Positions 1 through 5,487 of a stretch of DNA of 41,507 nucleotides are shown piece after piece. The notes below the pieces were generated by a model, which did no database searches, was not told where the DNA came from, and saw nothing but the letters and a program-made list of their open reading frames with translations. Each line of letters begins with the position of its first letter. Within the stretch, counting starts at the first letter, position 1. The stretch spans positions 1-41,507 of the IMG/VR virus record IMGVR_UViG_3300022602_003058. One strand, written 5' to 3'. Source of the stretch: a virus. The position numbers and the translations under genes were made by a program.

Positions 1-13
1 CATTATACTCCTA

Positions 14-19
14 TATAAT
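14..19 (+). promoter_or_regulatory. Possible -10 box upstream of the endonuclease gene
   Basis: A perfect TATAAT lies 78 bases before the ATG of the GIY-YIG gene. The matching -35 position would fall outside the window, so only half of the promoter can be seen. The leader in between is AT-rich and holds a hairpin at 51-67. Confidence 0.35.
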
Positions 20-50
20 GTCTACATGTAAAGCAATAAGTAAAAATAAG

Positions 51-67
51 AGTGCTTTAAAAGCACT
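51..67. other. Short hairpin before the GIY-YIG gene
   Basis: AGTGCTT (51-57) pairs with AAGCACT (61-67) around a 3-base loop. On the plus strand there is no T-run after it. On the minus strand it is followed by CTTATTTTT, so it could terminate a leftward transcript. It could also shape the 5' leader of the endonuclease mRNA. Confidence 0.4.
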
Positions 68-97
68 TCTTAAAAAAAGATTTACTTTATAATTAAA

Positions 98-757
98 ATG
101 ACTAATAAATTTTACGTTTACGGATATCTAAGAGAAGACGGAACTCCATACTATATTGGTAAAGGGAGCGGGAATCGTGTTACAAAATGTGTTGGCAGAA
201 TTGTTCACCCCCCAAAAGATAAAGATAGGATTGTGTTTTATAAAAGTGATATAAGCGAGGAAGAAGCGTTTGAATTAGAAAGACAACTAATAGCTGAGTA
301 TGGTAGAAAAGATATCAATACAGGAATATTACATAATAAAACCGCAGGTGGCGAAGGAAAGTCTCAAAATCCAGACGAAACATTTGAGATGTTAAATTTG
401 GGCAAAAATATATTCAACTGTTTATATTGCGGTAAAGAAAATCCCATAAGAGGTGGTTCTTATCAAAGCAAGTACTGTAACAATCAGTGTCAGCAAAACC
501 ATAGAAAAAGATCACTTAATGAAAAAAGAATTGAAGAATGGAAGAGCGACTGTAGTTTGTATCATTGGAAAACAGTCCCAGAATATGTTAAAGATTACTT
601 AATTGAGAAACGTGGTCACAAGTGCGAAACATGCGGTAACCAAACTTGGATGGACCAACCTATTCCACTTTTAATAGGACAGCGTGATCTTAATCCGTAC
701 AATAATCAAGAGTCAAACTTAGAAGTGATTTGCTATAACTGCAAGTCGCAAAAATAA
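98..757 (+). CDS. GIY-YIG endonuclease with C-terminal HNH-like zinc domain
   Basis: Probable homing endonuclease. The N-terminal GIY-YIG nuclease motif is seen as Y6-V-Y and Y18-Y-I-G-K-G, followed by R27. The middle (about 105-132) carries a Cys-rich zinc-binding segment with two CxxC-like pairs. The C-terminus (about 173-219) looks like an HNH/zinc-ribbon domain, with CETC and CYNC pairs and the NN..NLE..C spacing of HNH proteins. The Asp-His that normally begins the HNH active site reads Gly-Gln, so this second domain may only bind DNA. The gene is visibly more AT-rich than its neighbours and stands alone before ahpC, as expected for a mobile free-standing homing gene. No strong Shine-Dalgarno is seen before the ATG. 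Confidence 0.85.
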   Translation: MTNKFYVYGYLREDGTPYYIGKGSGNRVTKCVGRIVHPPKDKDRIVFYKSDISEEEAFELERQLIAEYGRKDINTGILHNKTAGGEGKSQNPDETFEMLNLGKNIFNCLYCGKENPIRGGSYQSKYCNNQCQQNHRKRSLNEKRIEEWKSDCSLYHWKTVPEYVKDYLIEKRGHKCETCGNQTWMDQPIPLLIGQRDLNPYNNQESNLEVICYNCKSQK

Positions 758-782
758 TTTCATAAGTCAAGGAGATTTAAAA

Positions 783-1322
783 ATGAAAACAATCGGTGAT
801 AAATTAGAACACTTTGTAGTAACAGGCGTTAAGCCAGGCCAACCAGAAGATGCTTTCTTCACGATCGATGAAAACAGCTTTGAAGGTAAATGGAAAGTAA
901 TCGTATTCTACCCTAAGGACTTTACATTTGTATGTCCTACAGAAATCGTAGCTTACGACAAATTGAATCAAGACTTTGAAGACCGTGATGCTGTCCTGCT
1001 AACAGGATCAACAGACAATGAGTTCTGCAAAGTGGCATGGCAAAAAGCACACCCAGATCTTGAAAAGATCACTCACAATCAGTTTGCTGACACACAGCGT
1101 GGTGAGTTGAGCTTGGCAGAACAGTTGGGCGTATTTTATGCTCCAGCAGGTGCGGCTTTACGTGCTACATTCATTGTTGATCCAAGCAACACAATCCAAC
1201 ACGTTACTGTTAACAACTTGGATGTAGGTCGTAGCCCAGAAGAAACTCTACGTATTCTTGATGCGTTACAGACTGGCGAGCTGTGTGCATGTAACCGTAC
1301 AGTAGGCGGAGAGACACTATAA
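783..1322 (+). CDS. ahpC: AhpC-type 2-Cys peroxiredoxin
   Basis: Alkyl hydroperoxide reductase that reduces H2O2, organic peroxides and peroxynitrite. The peroxidatic Cys51 sits in the FTFVCPTE signature and the C-terminus carries the CAC resolving motif (C168, C170). The ELCACN ending resembles AhpC proteins recycled by AhpD (Mycobacterium type) rather than by AhpF. Length (179 residues) is normal. A good Shine-Dalgarno (AAGGAG) precedes the ATG. The next gene, ahpD, starts on the last base of this stop codon, so the two are translationally coupled. Both active-site regions are intact, so an active enzyme is expected. A complete AhpC is unusual cargo for a phage and was probably taken from a bacterial host. 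Confidence 0.93.
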   Translation: MKTIGDKLEHFVVTGVKPGQPEDAFFTIDENSFEGKWKVIVFYPKDFTFVCPTEIVAYDKLNQDFEDRDAVLLTGSTDNEFCKVAWQKAHPDLEKITHNQFADTQRGELSLAEQLGVFYAPAGAALRATFIVDPSNTIQHVTVNNLDVGRSPEETLRILDALQTGELCACNRTVGGETL

Positions 1323-1828
1323 TGGCATTCAACGATTCTATCAAAGAAGCGTTGCCAGACTATGCAAAGGACACCAAGTTAAATCTTGATGCTGTCCTTT
1401 TGCGTAGTACATTAGATCCTGATGTGGCTATGGGTTGTGCTGTAGCCGCATTGGCCGCAACTGGCAATGGTAAGGTGTTGAGTATTATGCTTGCTGACAA
1501 TCCAGTGTATGCGGAACCAGCAATGACAGCGGCAAGCATTATGGCGACTAACAATGTTTGGTATCCATTTGTTGAAATGGCCGACGATGCTCAACTAAAA
1601 GGTTTACCAGCACAGTTACGCATGAACGCTATTGCAAGTCATGGCGGAACAACTAAGAGCAACTTTGAAGCGTTCAGTCTTGCCGCAAGTATTGTTGGCA
1701 AATGCGAGTTTTGCGTGAAAGCCCATTACGATGGTTTGAAGACTATGGGTTATACTGTCGAGCAGTTAAGAGACATCGGCAGAATAGCGGCAGTAATGAA
1801 TAGTGTAGCCAAAGTTTTAAACAGCTAG
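1322..1828 (+). CDS. ahpD: AhpD-type alkylhydroperoxidase (AhpC reductant)
   Basis: Member of the AhpD/carboxymuconolactone decarboxylase fold. The active site reads E116-x11-C128-E-F-C131-x3-H135, matching the Glu, CxxC and His proton-relay residues of AhpD. In the known systems AhpD passes electrons from lipoylated dehydrogenase subunits to AhpC and has weak peroxidase activity itself. It is coupled to ahpC by a 1-base overlap (TAATG), so the phage carries both halves of the system and needs only host lipoamide and its dehydrogenase. The 168-residue length is close to the usual 170-180. Strong sigma70 promoter 1832-1860 follows immediately, marking the end of this operon. Confidence 0.88.
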   Translation: MAFNDSIKEALPDYAKDTKLNLDAVLLRSTLDPDVAMGCAVAALAATGNGKVLSIMLADNPVYAEPAMTAASIMATNNVWYPFVEMADDAQLKGLPAQLRMNAIASHGGTTKSNFEAFSLAASIVGKCEFCVKAHYDGLKTMGYTVEQLRDIGRIAAVMNSVAKVLNS

Positions 1829-1831
1829 TGG

Positions 1832-1860
1832 TTGACAACAAAAGATAAATAAAATATAAT
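1832..1860 (+). promoter_or_regulatory. Consensus sigma70 promoter, leaderless for the 41-codon ORF
   Basis: TTGACA (1832-1837), 17-base spacer, TATAAT (1855-1860): a perfect match at both boxes. Transcription is expected at 1867-1868, and the ATG of the leader ORF is 1868-1870, so its mRNA should have no 5' leader. Confidence 0.88.
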
Positions 1861-1867
1861 ACACATT

Positions 1868-1993
1868 ATGATGAACTTGACTATTAAACATCTATCTTTG
1901 ACACAGCCAACACTAGGCGGGCTAGCCTATTGGTCAGTGGACAACGCGATGAATAATAGCATTCGTGAATCGCTACATGAGGGTCTAAGTTAA
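1868..1993 (+). CDS. 41-residue putative leader peptide
   Basis: Short ORF starting at two consecutive ATG codons directly at the predicted transcription start, ending in TAA at 1991-1993. The peptide is leucine-rich (six or more Leu in 41), with no domain I recognise. Its last four codons lie inside the left arm of a hairpin (1980-1993 with 2015-2028) that competes with the terminator at 2025-2053. This is the arrangement of a translated attenuator: a ribosome reaching the stop codon would break the first hairpin and let the terminator form, while a ribosome stalled earlier would allow read-through. It could instead be an ordinary small gene. No Shine-Dalgarno is possible because there is no leader. 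Confidence 0.55.
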   Translation: MMNLTIKHLSLTQPTLGGLAYWSVDNAMNNSIRESLHEGLS

Positions 1994-2028
1994 TCAAGTG
2001 TTATTTTTATTTTGTTAACCAAGACCCT
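1980..2028 (+). promoter_or_regulatory. Putative antiterminator hairpin
   Basis: AGGGTCT (1980-1986) pairs perfectly with AGACCCT (2022-2028), and GTTAA (1989-1993) pairs with TTAAC (2015-2019), separated by a 2x2 internal loop. The right arm shares bases 2025-2028 with the left arm of the terminator, so the two structures cannot coexist. Confidence 0.6.
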
Positions 2029-2053
2029 GGAACTAAACACTCCAGGGTTTTTT
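2025..2053 (+). terminator. Rho-independent terminator (attenuator)
   Basis: CCCTGGA (2025-2031) and TCCAGGG (2041-2047) form a 7-bp stem with a 9-base loop, followed by six T residues (2048-2053). It lies between the leader ORF and the 52-residue gene, so it decides whether the latter is transcribed from the 1832 promoter. Confidence 0.85.
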
Positions 2054-2070
2054 ATTTAAAGGAGCAGGAA

Positions 2071-2229
2071 ATGTCAGAAAAACAACAAAAACTACAAAAT
2101 CAGTTTTTGCTAACATCAGAGCAGAAGATTGCTTTAATGGAAGCCAAAGTTGCAAGGGCAGAAGCACAAGTTAAAAGTCTGGCAGAACAGACCAGAGCTT
2201 TTGAAAAGGCCCGCACCAATCAATATTGA
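2071..2229 (+). CDS. 52-residue predicted coiled-coil protein
   Basis: Small protein not otherwise recognised. It starts at ATG 2071 after a strong Shine-Dalgarno (AAAGGAG, 2058-2064) and ends at TGA 2229. Residues about 3-45 are rich in Gln, Lys, Glu and Ala with hydrophobic residues at heptad-like spacing and no Pro or Gly, so a single alpha-helical coiled coil is expected. It lies directly downstream of the attenuator at 2025-2053, so its expression probably depends on read-through. A function cannot be assigned; small coiled-coil phage proteins often bind a host protein. Confidence 0.7.
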   Translation: MSEKQQKLQNQFLLTSEQKIALMEAKVARAEAQVKSLAEQTRAFEKARTNQY

Positions 2230-2242
2230 CTGGTAAGTGTTG

Positions 2243-2281
2243 ACAGGAAACGAGGTCCTGTACCACACTCTAAACAGGTAC
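2243..2281 (+). other. Short competing hairpins in an untranslated stretch
   Basis: ACAGGA (2243-2248) can pair with TCCTGT (2256-2261), and the overlapping CCTGT (2257-2261) can pair with ACAGG (2274-2278). The stretch 2230-2333 has no ORF worth reporting and leads into the tRNA-like element, so it may be the 5' part of one structured RNA. Confidence 0.3.
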
Positions 2282-2333
2282 GAACGGGCGGGCACTAGGA
2301 TGGAGTCTCTCTTGTGAGATAAAAAATCAGTGT

Positions 2334-2426
2334 ATAGTAAAGTGCTCTGGTGTGGTCTAATGGTAAGGGCGCCTACCGCAAATTGGAGAACTGGGGTCGA
2401 CTCCCAGCATTGCAGAGCACTTTACT
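2334..2426 (+). ncRNA. tRNA-like element closed by a 17-bp inverted repeat
   Basis: The 17 bases beginning TATAGTAAAG at about 2334 are the exact reverse complement of the 17 bases ending CTTTACTATA at about 2426. Between them is a tRNA-like core: a D-loop-like TCTAATGGTAA, a possible anticodon loop CCGCAAA (Cys, GCA) with a poorly paired stem and C instead of U at position 33, and a good T arm CTGGG-GTCGACT-CCCAG. Five extra bases (CATTG) separate the T arm from the acceptor-like stem, so this is not a standard cloverleaf. It may be a decayed tRNA-Cys, or a tRNA mimic with an extended acceptor stem. A normal tRNA-Cys exists at 4758. Confidence 0.5.
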
Positions 2427-2430
2427 ATAT

Positions 2431-3342
2431 CTAGTGTACAACGACTTGGTCAAACACTAGATCTTGATAGTGAAGGCCCATGGCAACCACGTCGGCTTGA
2501 TTCAGTGTGCGACCAATCACAGGATGTCCAGTATAGTGCCAGATTCGATCCCATCCATGCTGGGCAACAAAGTCTGGGGCATTGGTTCGCCACCAGTTCT
2601 CGTAGGATCCATCCAAGATATCAGAGTTGTCTCTGACCTTGGTGAGTATGTTGATTCCAGGTCTAACAAAATCGTGGAATTTGCAGGTTTGAAAAACATT
2701 GGTCCAGTCGTTGTATCTATAAATTTGCAACGGGCCGTGGCCCACAAACGGATTCTGTAATTTGATATCGCCAACTTCCATATTCAGTTTGAATTCAAAC
2801 GATTCATCTAAGGCAAATCCTTCGTCGTTGAACCATTCAATTTGTAAAAATCCTGTTGTAACGCGATCTCCAGTTTTGTTTGCAGTAGTGCTGGTTGTTG
2901 CAACAGCCGGAAGAGCCGCAGGCGCAACGGGTACAGGCCCGGTAACCGGAACAGTTGGTACAGTATAAGTAACTGGTTTTAGTCCGGACCCAGCTTCAAT
3001 GGCATGAATACAAAAATGCATTTCGTGTATCAAATTGTCATATATGGCTGGAATATTTTTAAATCCATTGGCACAGATCTGTTCGATGTTTTTGTGTAGT
3101 ACAACAGTATCGTCGGCAGTGGCAATATTGGTAGAGTAATTCCAGTTTAATTTTTCATTGGCCTCGGCGACCAACTCATTGAGATAGGCCAAGGTATATT
3201 TTTTCTTTCCGCTACGACAAATAGGCATTTGTCGGCTGTAGTTGTCGGCAAACAATCGTTTCCATTGGCGAGCAACGTCGTTGTCGTCCAGTTGTATCAG
3301 CAGTGGCGGAAAGTCCTGGAAGTAAATTGATAAATCTTGCAT
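2431..3342 (-). CDS. Unknown protein, about 303 residues
   Basis: No family recognised. The open frame reaches 3372, but the first codons would be TTG inside tRNA-Tyr. I prefer ATG 3342, which lies exactly 13 bases after the first base of a minus-strand late-promoter motif AATAAATA (3348-3355), making the mRNA leaderless. The first half (to about residue 125) is rich in aromatic and acidic residues. A low-complexity Pro/Val/Thr/Ala linker follows (about 128-165), then a second acidic, aromatic-rich domain. Two domains joined by a flexible linker and a late promoter suggest a virion or late protein. It is the only leftward gene in the first 10 kb. Confidence 0.7.
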   Translation of the reverse strand: MQDLSIYFQDFPPLLIQLDDNDVARQWKRLFADNYSRQMPICRSGKKKYTLAYLNELVAEANEKLNWNYSTNIATADDTVVLHKNIEQICANGFKNIPAIYDNLIHEMHFCIHAIEAGSGLKPVTYTVPTVPVTGPVPVAPAALPAVATTSTTANKTGDRVTTGFLQIEWFNDEGFALDESFEFKLNMEVGDIKLQNPFVGHGPLQIYRYNDWTNVFQTCKFHDFVRPGINILTKVRDNSDILDGSYENWWRTNAPDFVAQHGWDRIWHYTGHPVIGRTLNQADVVAMGLHYQDLVFDQVVVH

Positions 3343-3347
3343 GTCAA

Positions 3348-3355
3348 TATTTATT
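3348..3355 (-). promoter_or_regulatory. T4-type late promoter motif (minus strand)
   Basis: AATAAATA read on the minus strand. With T4 spacing (-13 to -6), transcription would start at 3342, the A of the ATG of the unknown leftward gene. Confidence 0.5.
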
Positions 3356-3366
3356 GTGCAGAATTT

Positions 3367-3451
3367 GGGCAAGCGGCTAAGTTGGAGAGTGGCGGCGGAC
3401 TGTAAATCCGTTCCTTTTGGTGAATAGGTTCGATTCCTATCTTGCCCACCA
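3367..3451 (+). tRNA. tRNA-Tyr(GTA)
   Basis: Acceptor GGGCAAG (3367-3373) pairs with CTTGCCC (3441-3447). The CCA end is encoded. The anticodon loop CTGTAAA gives GTA. There is an extended variable arm, as in bacterial Tyr tRNAs, and a T arm with GTTCGATTC. Confidence 0.93.
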
Positions 3452-3465
3452 AAATCATGTTATAA

Positions 3466-3494
3466 TTGACAAATAAATGTCAAAATAGTATAAT
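3466..3494 (+). promoter_or_regulatory. Consensus sigma70 promoter for tRNA-Asp and the following tRNAs
   Basis: TTGACA (3466-3471), 17-base spacer, TATAAT (3489-3494). The predicted start (about 3501) is 2 bases before the mature 5' end of tRNA-Asp. TTGAC and GTCAA flank the -35 region as an inverted repeat (3466-3470 and 3479-3483). The spacer is of the recurrent ATAAATG-CAAAAT type. Confidence 0.9.
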
Positions 3495-3502
3495 ACATTA
3501 TT

Positions 3503-3579
3503 GGCCTGGTAGTTCAATTGGTTAGAGCACCGCCCTGTCACGGCGGAAGTTGCGGGTTCGAGTCCCGTCTGGGTCGCCA
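3503..3579 (+). tRNA. tRNA-Asp(GTC)
   Basis: Acceptor GGCCTGG pairs with CTGGGTC using G-U pairs; anticodon loop CTGTCAC gives GTC; T arm GGTTCGAGTCC; discriminator G and encoded CCA. Confidence 0.95.
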
Positions 3580-3587
3580 AGTTTTAT

Positions 3588-3662
3588 GCTCTGTTCGTCT
3601 ATCGGTTAGGACACCCGCCTTTCACGCAGGTAAGAGGAGTTCGATTCTCCTACAGAGCGCCA
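3588..3662 (+). tRNA. tRNA-Glu(TTC)
   Basis: Acceptor GCTCTGT pairs with ACAGAGC; anticodon loop CTTTCAC gives TTC; D loop with GGTTAGGAC; encoded CCA. Separated from tRNA-Asp by 8 bases. Confidence 0.95.
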
Positions 3663-3667
3663 AGTAT

Positions 3668-3742
3668 TCCCCTTTGATGTTAACGGTAGCATGTCGGTCT
3701 CCAAAACCGATCGTGGCAGTTCGAATCTGTCGAGGGGAGCCA
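3668..3742 (+). tRNA. tRNA-Trp(CCA)
   Basis: Acceptor TCCCCTT pairs with GAGGGGA; anticodon stem TCGGT/ACCGA with loop CTCCAAA gives CCA; discriminator G and encoded CCA end. Confidence 0.93.
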
Positions 3743-3745
3743 TAT

Positions 3746-3819
3746 GCGGGATTAGTTTAGGGGCAAAACAGCAGATTTCCAATCTTCGGTCATCGGTTCG
3801 ATTCCGATATCCCGCTCCA
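3746..3819 (+). tRNA. tRNA-Gly(TCC)
   Basis: Acceptor GCGGGAT pairs with ATCCCGC; anticodon loop TTTCCAA gives TCC, in a stem with one mismatch; discriminator T and encoded CCA. Confidence 0.9.
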
Positions 3820-3827
3820 ATAACAAT

Positions 3828-3902
3828 GGTATTGTTAGTGTAATGGTAGCACCCGAGTTTGTGGAGCTCGTAGCAAGAGATCGATACTCTTACAATACCC
3901 CA
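3828..3902 (+). tRNA. tRNA-His(GTG)
   Basis: The anticodon loop TTGTGGA gives GTG. G3828 pairs with C73 as the extra G(-1):C73 pair required for His identity, followed by acceptor GTATTGT with ACAATAC. CCA is encoded. Confidence 0.92.
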
Positions 3903-3927
3903 TTTTAATAAAAGAAAGGAGCAAGGT

Positions 3928-4170
3928 ATGGATCGGTACACACCAAAGATTGCCAAAGCAGATCTGGTACACGGTGCCTACTATCGCGGCCGATGTCGTA
4001 ATGCCACTATTGCTCGATGGAATGCCGAGACACAACGTTTTGTTCATTGGCGTACCAAGTTCAAATTTGAATACACTGAAGAAATTTGTCATCCAGATGA
4101 CGAGCAACATTTTGATGTGTTTGTAGTAGAAGCTTTATGCAAGCCAGAAAAAGAAATACCATTTGATTAA
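3928..4170 (+). CDS. Small unknown protein, 80 residues
   Basis: No family recognised. The ATG follows a good Shine-Dalgarno (AAAGGAG). The protein has a basic N-terminal half, with a YYRGRCRNATIARWNAE stretch at about residues 19-35 that reads like a compact beta-hairpin, and an acidic C-terminal half. It lies 17 bases before the phosphoesterase gene with matching ribosome-binding sites, so the two form an operon inside the tRNA array. It is too small and soluble to be structural on sequence alone. Confidence 0.75.
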   Translation: MDRYTPKIAKADLVHGAYYRGRCRNATIARWNAETQRFVHWRTKFKFEYTEEICHPDDEQHFDVFVVEALCKPEKEIPFD

Positions 4171-4187
4171 CAAGAAAGGAGGCACGT

Positions 4188-4754
4188 ATGCCAGCAGTAT
4201 TTTTAGTCAGCGACACGCACTTTGGTCACGCAGGTGTATGTCGCTTCACACGTAACGATGGTGTTACAAAGCTTCGCCCTTGGGATGATCCTGAGGAAAT
4301 GGATGAGGCCATGATTACAGCATGGAATGAACGTGTCGGGCCCAACGACAAAGTATATCACCTAGGTGACGTTGTTATTAACCGTCGAGCACTGGCCACA
4401 ATGGCCCGCCTTAACGGAGACAAGGTCTTGATCCGTGGTAATCATGACATCTTCCGCGATAATGAATATAGACAATACTTCCGCGAACTACGTGCATACC
4501 ACGTCATGAACGGAATGATTCTTAGTCATATTCCTATTCACGAAGAGTCGCTAGGTCGCTTTGGAGTAAACATCCATGGGCACTTACACGCTAATCGTGT
4601 TATGAAGGATGGAGCCGTTGATGTACGCTACCATTGCGTATGCGTAGAACAGACCCCTGATTTTGCTCCTATTTTGTTTGAAGATGTTATCAAGCGTATT
4701 ACGGCAGAAGGTGGTGTAGTAGGATTCAGGAACGGCAACGGTCCTGCAATGTAA
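4188..4754 (+). CDS. Calcineurin-like metallophosphoesterase
   Basis: Binuclear-metal phosphoesterase. All family blocks are present in order: D9-T-H11 (block I), GDVV at about 61, R-GNHD at about 82-87 (block III), LSHIP at about 110 and GHLH at about 127-130. At 188 residues it belongs to the small YfcE-like or bacterial phage-type MPE group. The substrate cannot be told from sequence; phosphodiesters, cyclic nucleotides or 2',3'-cyclic RNA ends are all known for relatives. A strong Shine-Dalgarno (GAAAGGAGG) precedes it, and tRNA-Cys starts 4 bases after the stop codon. A role in RNA-end processing near the tRNA array is possible but unproved. Confidence 0.9.
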   Translation: MPAVFLVSDTHFGHAGVCRFTRNDGVTKLRPWDDPEEMDEAMITAWNERVGPNDKVYHLGDVVINRRALATMARLNGDKVLIRGNHDIFRDNEYRQYFRELRAYHVMNGMILSHIPIHEESLGRFGVNIHGHLHANRVMKDGAVDVRYHCVCVEQTPDFAPILFEDVIKRITAEGGVVGFRNGNGPAM

Positions 4755-4757
4755 TAC

Positions 4758-4835
4758 AGATAGGTGGCAGAGAGGCCCAATGCAAGGGATTGCAAATCCC
4801 TAAAACCGTGAGTTCGAATCTCACCCTATCTTCCA
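4758..4835 (+). tRNA. tRNA-Cys(GCA)
   Basis: Acceptor AGATAGG pairs with CCTATCT; anticodon stem AGGGA/TCCCT with loop TTGCAAA gives GCA; the discriminator is T, as expected for Cys; encoded CCA. Confidence 0.93.
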
Positions 4836-4837
4836 AC

Positions 4838-4919
4838 ACCCCAGTGGCGCAAAATAATAGGTAGACGCAACTGTTCAAGAGACAGCGAAGTGCGGGTTCG
4901 AGTCCCGTCTGGGGTACCA
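4838..4919 (+). tRNA. tRNA-Leu-like (CAA or AAG), short variable loop
   Basis: Acceptor ACCCCAG pairs with CTGGGGT. Discriminator A and a D arm with GGTAGACGC are Leu-like. The anticodon arm is ambiguous: the best stem (CTGT/ACAG) gives loop TCAAGAG and anticodon AAG with C at position 33, while comparison with E. coli tRNA-Leu(CAA) suggests CAA. Both read Leu codons. Unlike bacterial Leu tRNAs the variable region is only about 5 bases long. CCA is encoded. Confidence 0.7.
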
Positions 4920-4925
4920 AACATA

Positions 4926-5015
4926 GGAAGTGTGGCAGAGTCCGGCTGATTGCACTAGTCTTGAAAACTAGCGACCCGAAAGGGTCCGTGAGTTCGAATC
5001 TCACCGCTTCCGCCA
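4926..5015 (+). tRNA. tRNA-Ser(TGA)
   Basis: Acceptor GGAAGTG pairs with CGCTTCC; anticodon stem CTAGT/ACTAG with loop CTTGAAA gives TGA; a long variable arm (GACCC-GAAA-GGGTC) is typical for Ser; discriminator G and encoded CCA. Confidence 0.95.
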
Positions 5016-5024
5016 ACATAACAA

Positions 5025-5053
5025 TTGACAACATTGGCATTGTCATGTATAAT
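5025..5053 (+). promoter_or_regulatory. Consensus sigma70 promoter for tRNA-Asn
   Basis: TTGACA (5025-5030), 17-base spacer, TATAAT (5048-5053). The predicted start is about 5060, 2 bases before mature tRNA-Asn. TGACAA and TTGTCA form an inverted repeat (5026-5031 and 5040-5045) over the -35 box and the spacer, which could be an operator. Confidence 0.9.
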
Positions 5054-5061
5054 AGCAATAT

Positions 5062-5137
5062 TCCCCGATAGCTCAGTCGGTAGAGCAGCAGACTGTTAAT
5101 CTGTTGGTCCCTGGTTCGAGTCCAGGTTGGGGAGCCA
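5062..5137 (+). tRNA. tRNA-Asn(GTT)
   Basis: Acceptor TCCCCGA pairs with TTGGGGA; anticodon loop CTGTTAA gives GTT; consensus D arm (GCTCAGTCGGTAGAGC) and T arm; discriminator G and encoded CCA. Confidence 0.95.
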
Positions 5138-5168
5138 ATCGTAATATAACTTAAACACAAAGGTCACA

Positions 5169-5387
5169 ATGAAAAAAGAAACTCGTGCATCACAGGTAGA
5201 CGTTGAACGTTGTATTGAAAAAACAGGCTATGGCCGTTTTGATTTGGTTGTTGCTGCGGCACAACGCACAAGAGAACTCAAAATTCGTGCTAGAGAAAAC
5301 AATGGATTCATAACGGCAGTAGACGCATTGTTGGAAGCACAGGCAGGTAATCTCAACATGTTAGATTACTTGGCAAAAGTAAGATAA
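5169..5387 (+). CDS. rpoZ: RNA polymerase omega-subunit-like protein
   Basis: 72-residue protein. Residues about 10-42, including the G-RFDLV-AAAQRTREL segment, follow the core of bacterial omega (E-K-G-NRFDLVL-AA-RAR). In the bacterial enzyme that segment forms the helices that clamp the beta-prime C-terminus and help polymerase assembly. The C-terminal part (ITAVDALLEAQAGN) matches the T-ALREI-EG region of omega. It is near the length of bacterial omega (about 70-90). The ATG follows an AAAGG ribosome-binding site, and the gene sits between tRNA-Asn and tRNA-Ala, probably read from the 5025 promoter. A phage omega could stabilise or replace the host subunit. A shared fold with a different role remains possible. 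Confidence 0.65.
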   Translation: MKKETRASQVDVERCIEKTGYGRFDLVVAAAQRTRELKIRARENNGFITAVDALLEAQAGNLNMLDYLAKVR

Positions 5388-5393
5388 AATACC

Positions 5394-5469
5394 GGGGGTG
5401 TAGCTCATCTGGTAGAGCAGGACCTTTGCAAGGTCAAGGTAGCGGGTTCAAGTCCTGTCACCTCCACCA
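5394..5469 (+). tRNA. tRNA-Ala(TGC)
   Basis: Acceptor GGGGGTG pairs with CACCTCC with one G-U pair, including G3-U70, the major Ala identity element. The anticodon loop gives TGC. Discriminator A and encoded CCA. Confidence 0.95.
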
Positions 5470-5487
5470 TATTTCAAGGAGAAGTCA

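Noticed and set aside
51-67. Terminator for an upstream rightward gene
   Set aside because: There is no T-run after the hairpin on the plus strand, so it is listed only as a hairpin.
3518-4110. Open frames crossing the tRNA array (80-, 116- and 91-residue frames)
   Set aside because: They run through intact tRNA genes and have no ribosome-binding sites, so they are shadows.
4726-5160. 144-residue minus-strand frame over the Cys-Leu-Ser-Asn tRNAs
   Set aside because: It covers four good tRNA genes and translates their conserved arms, which explains its protein-like look.
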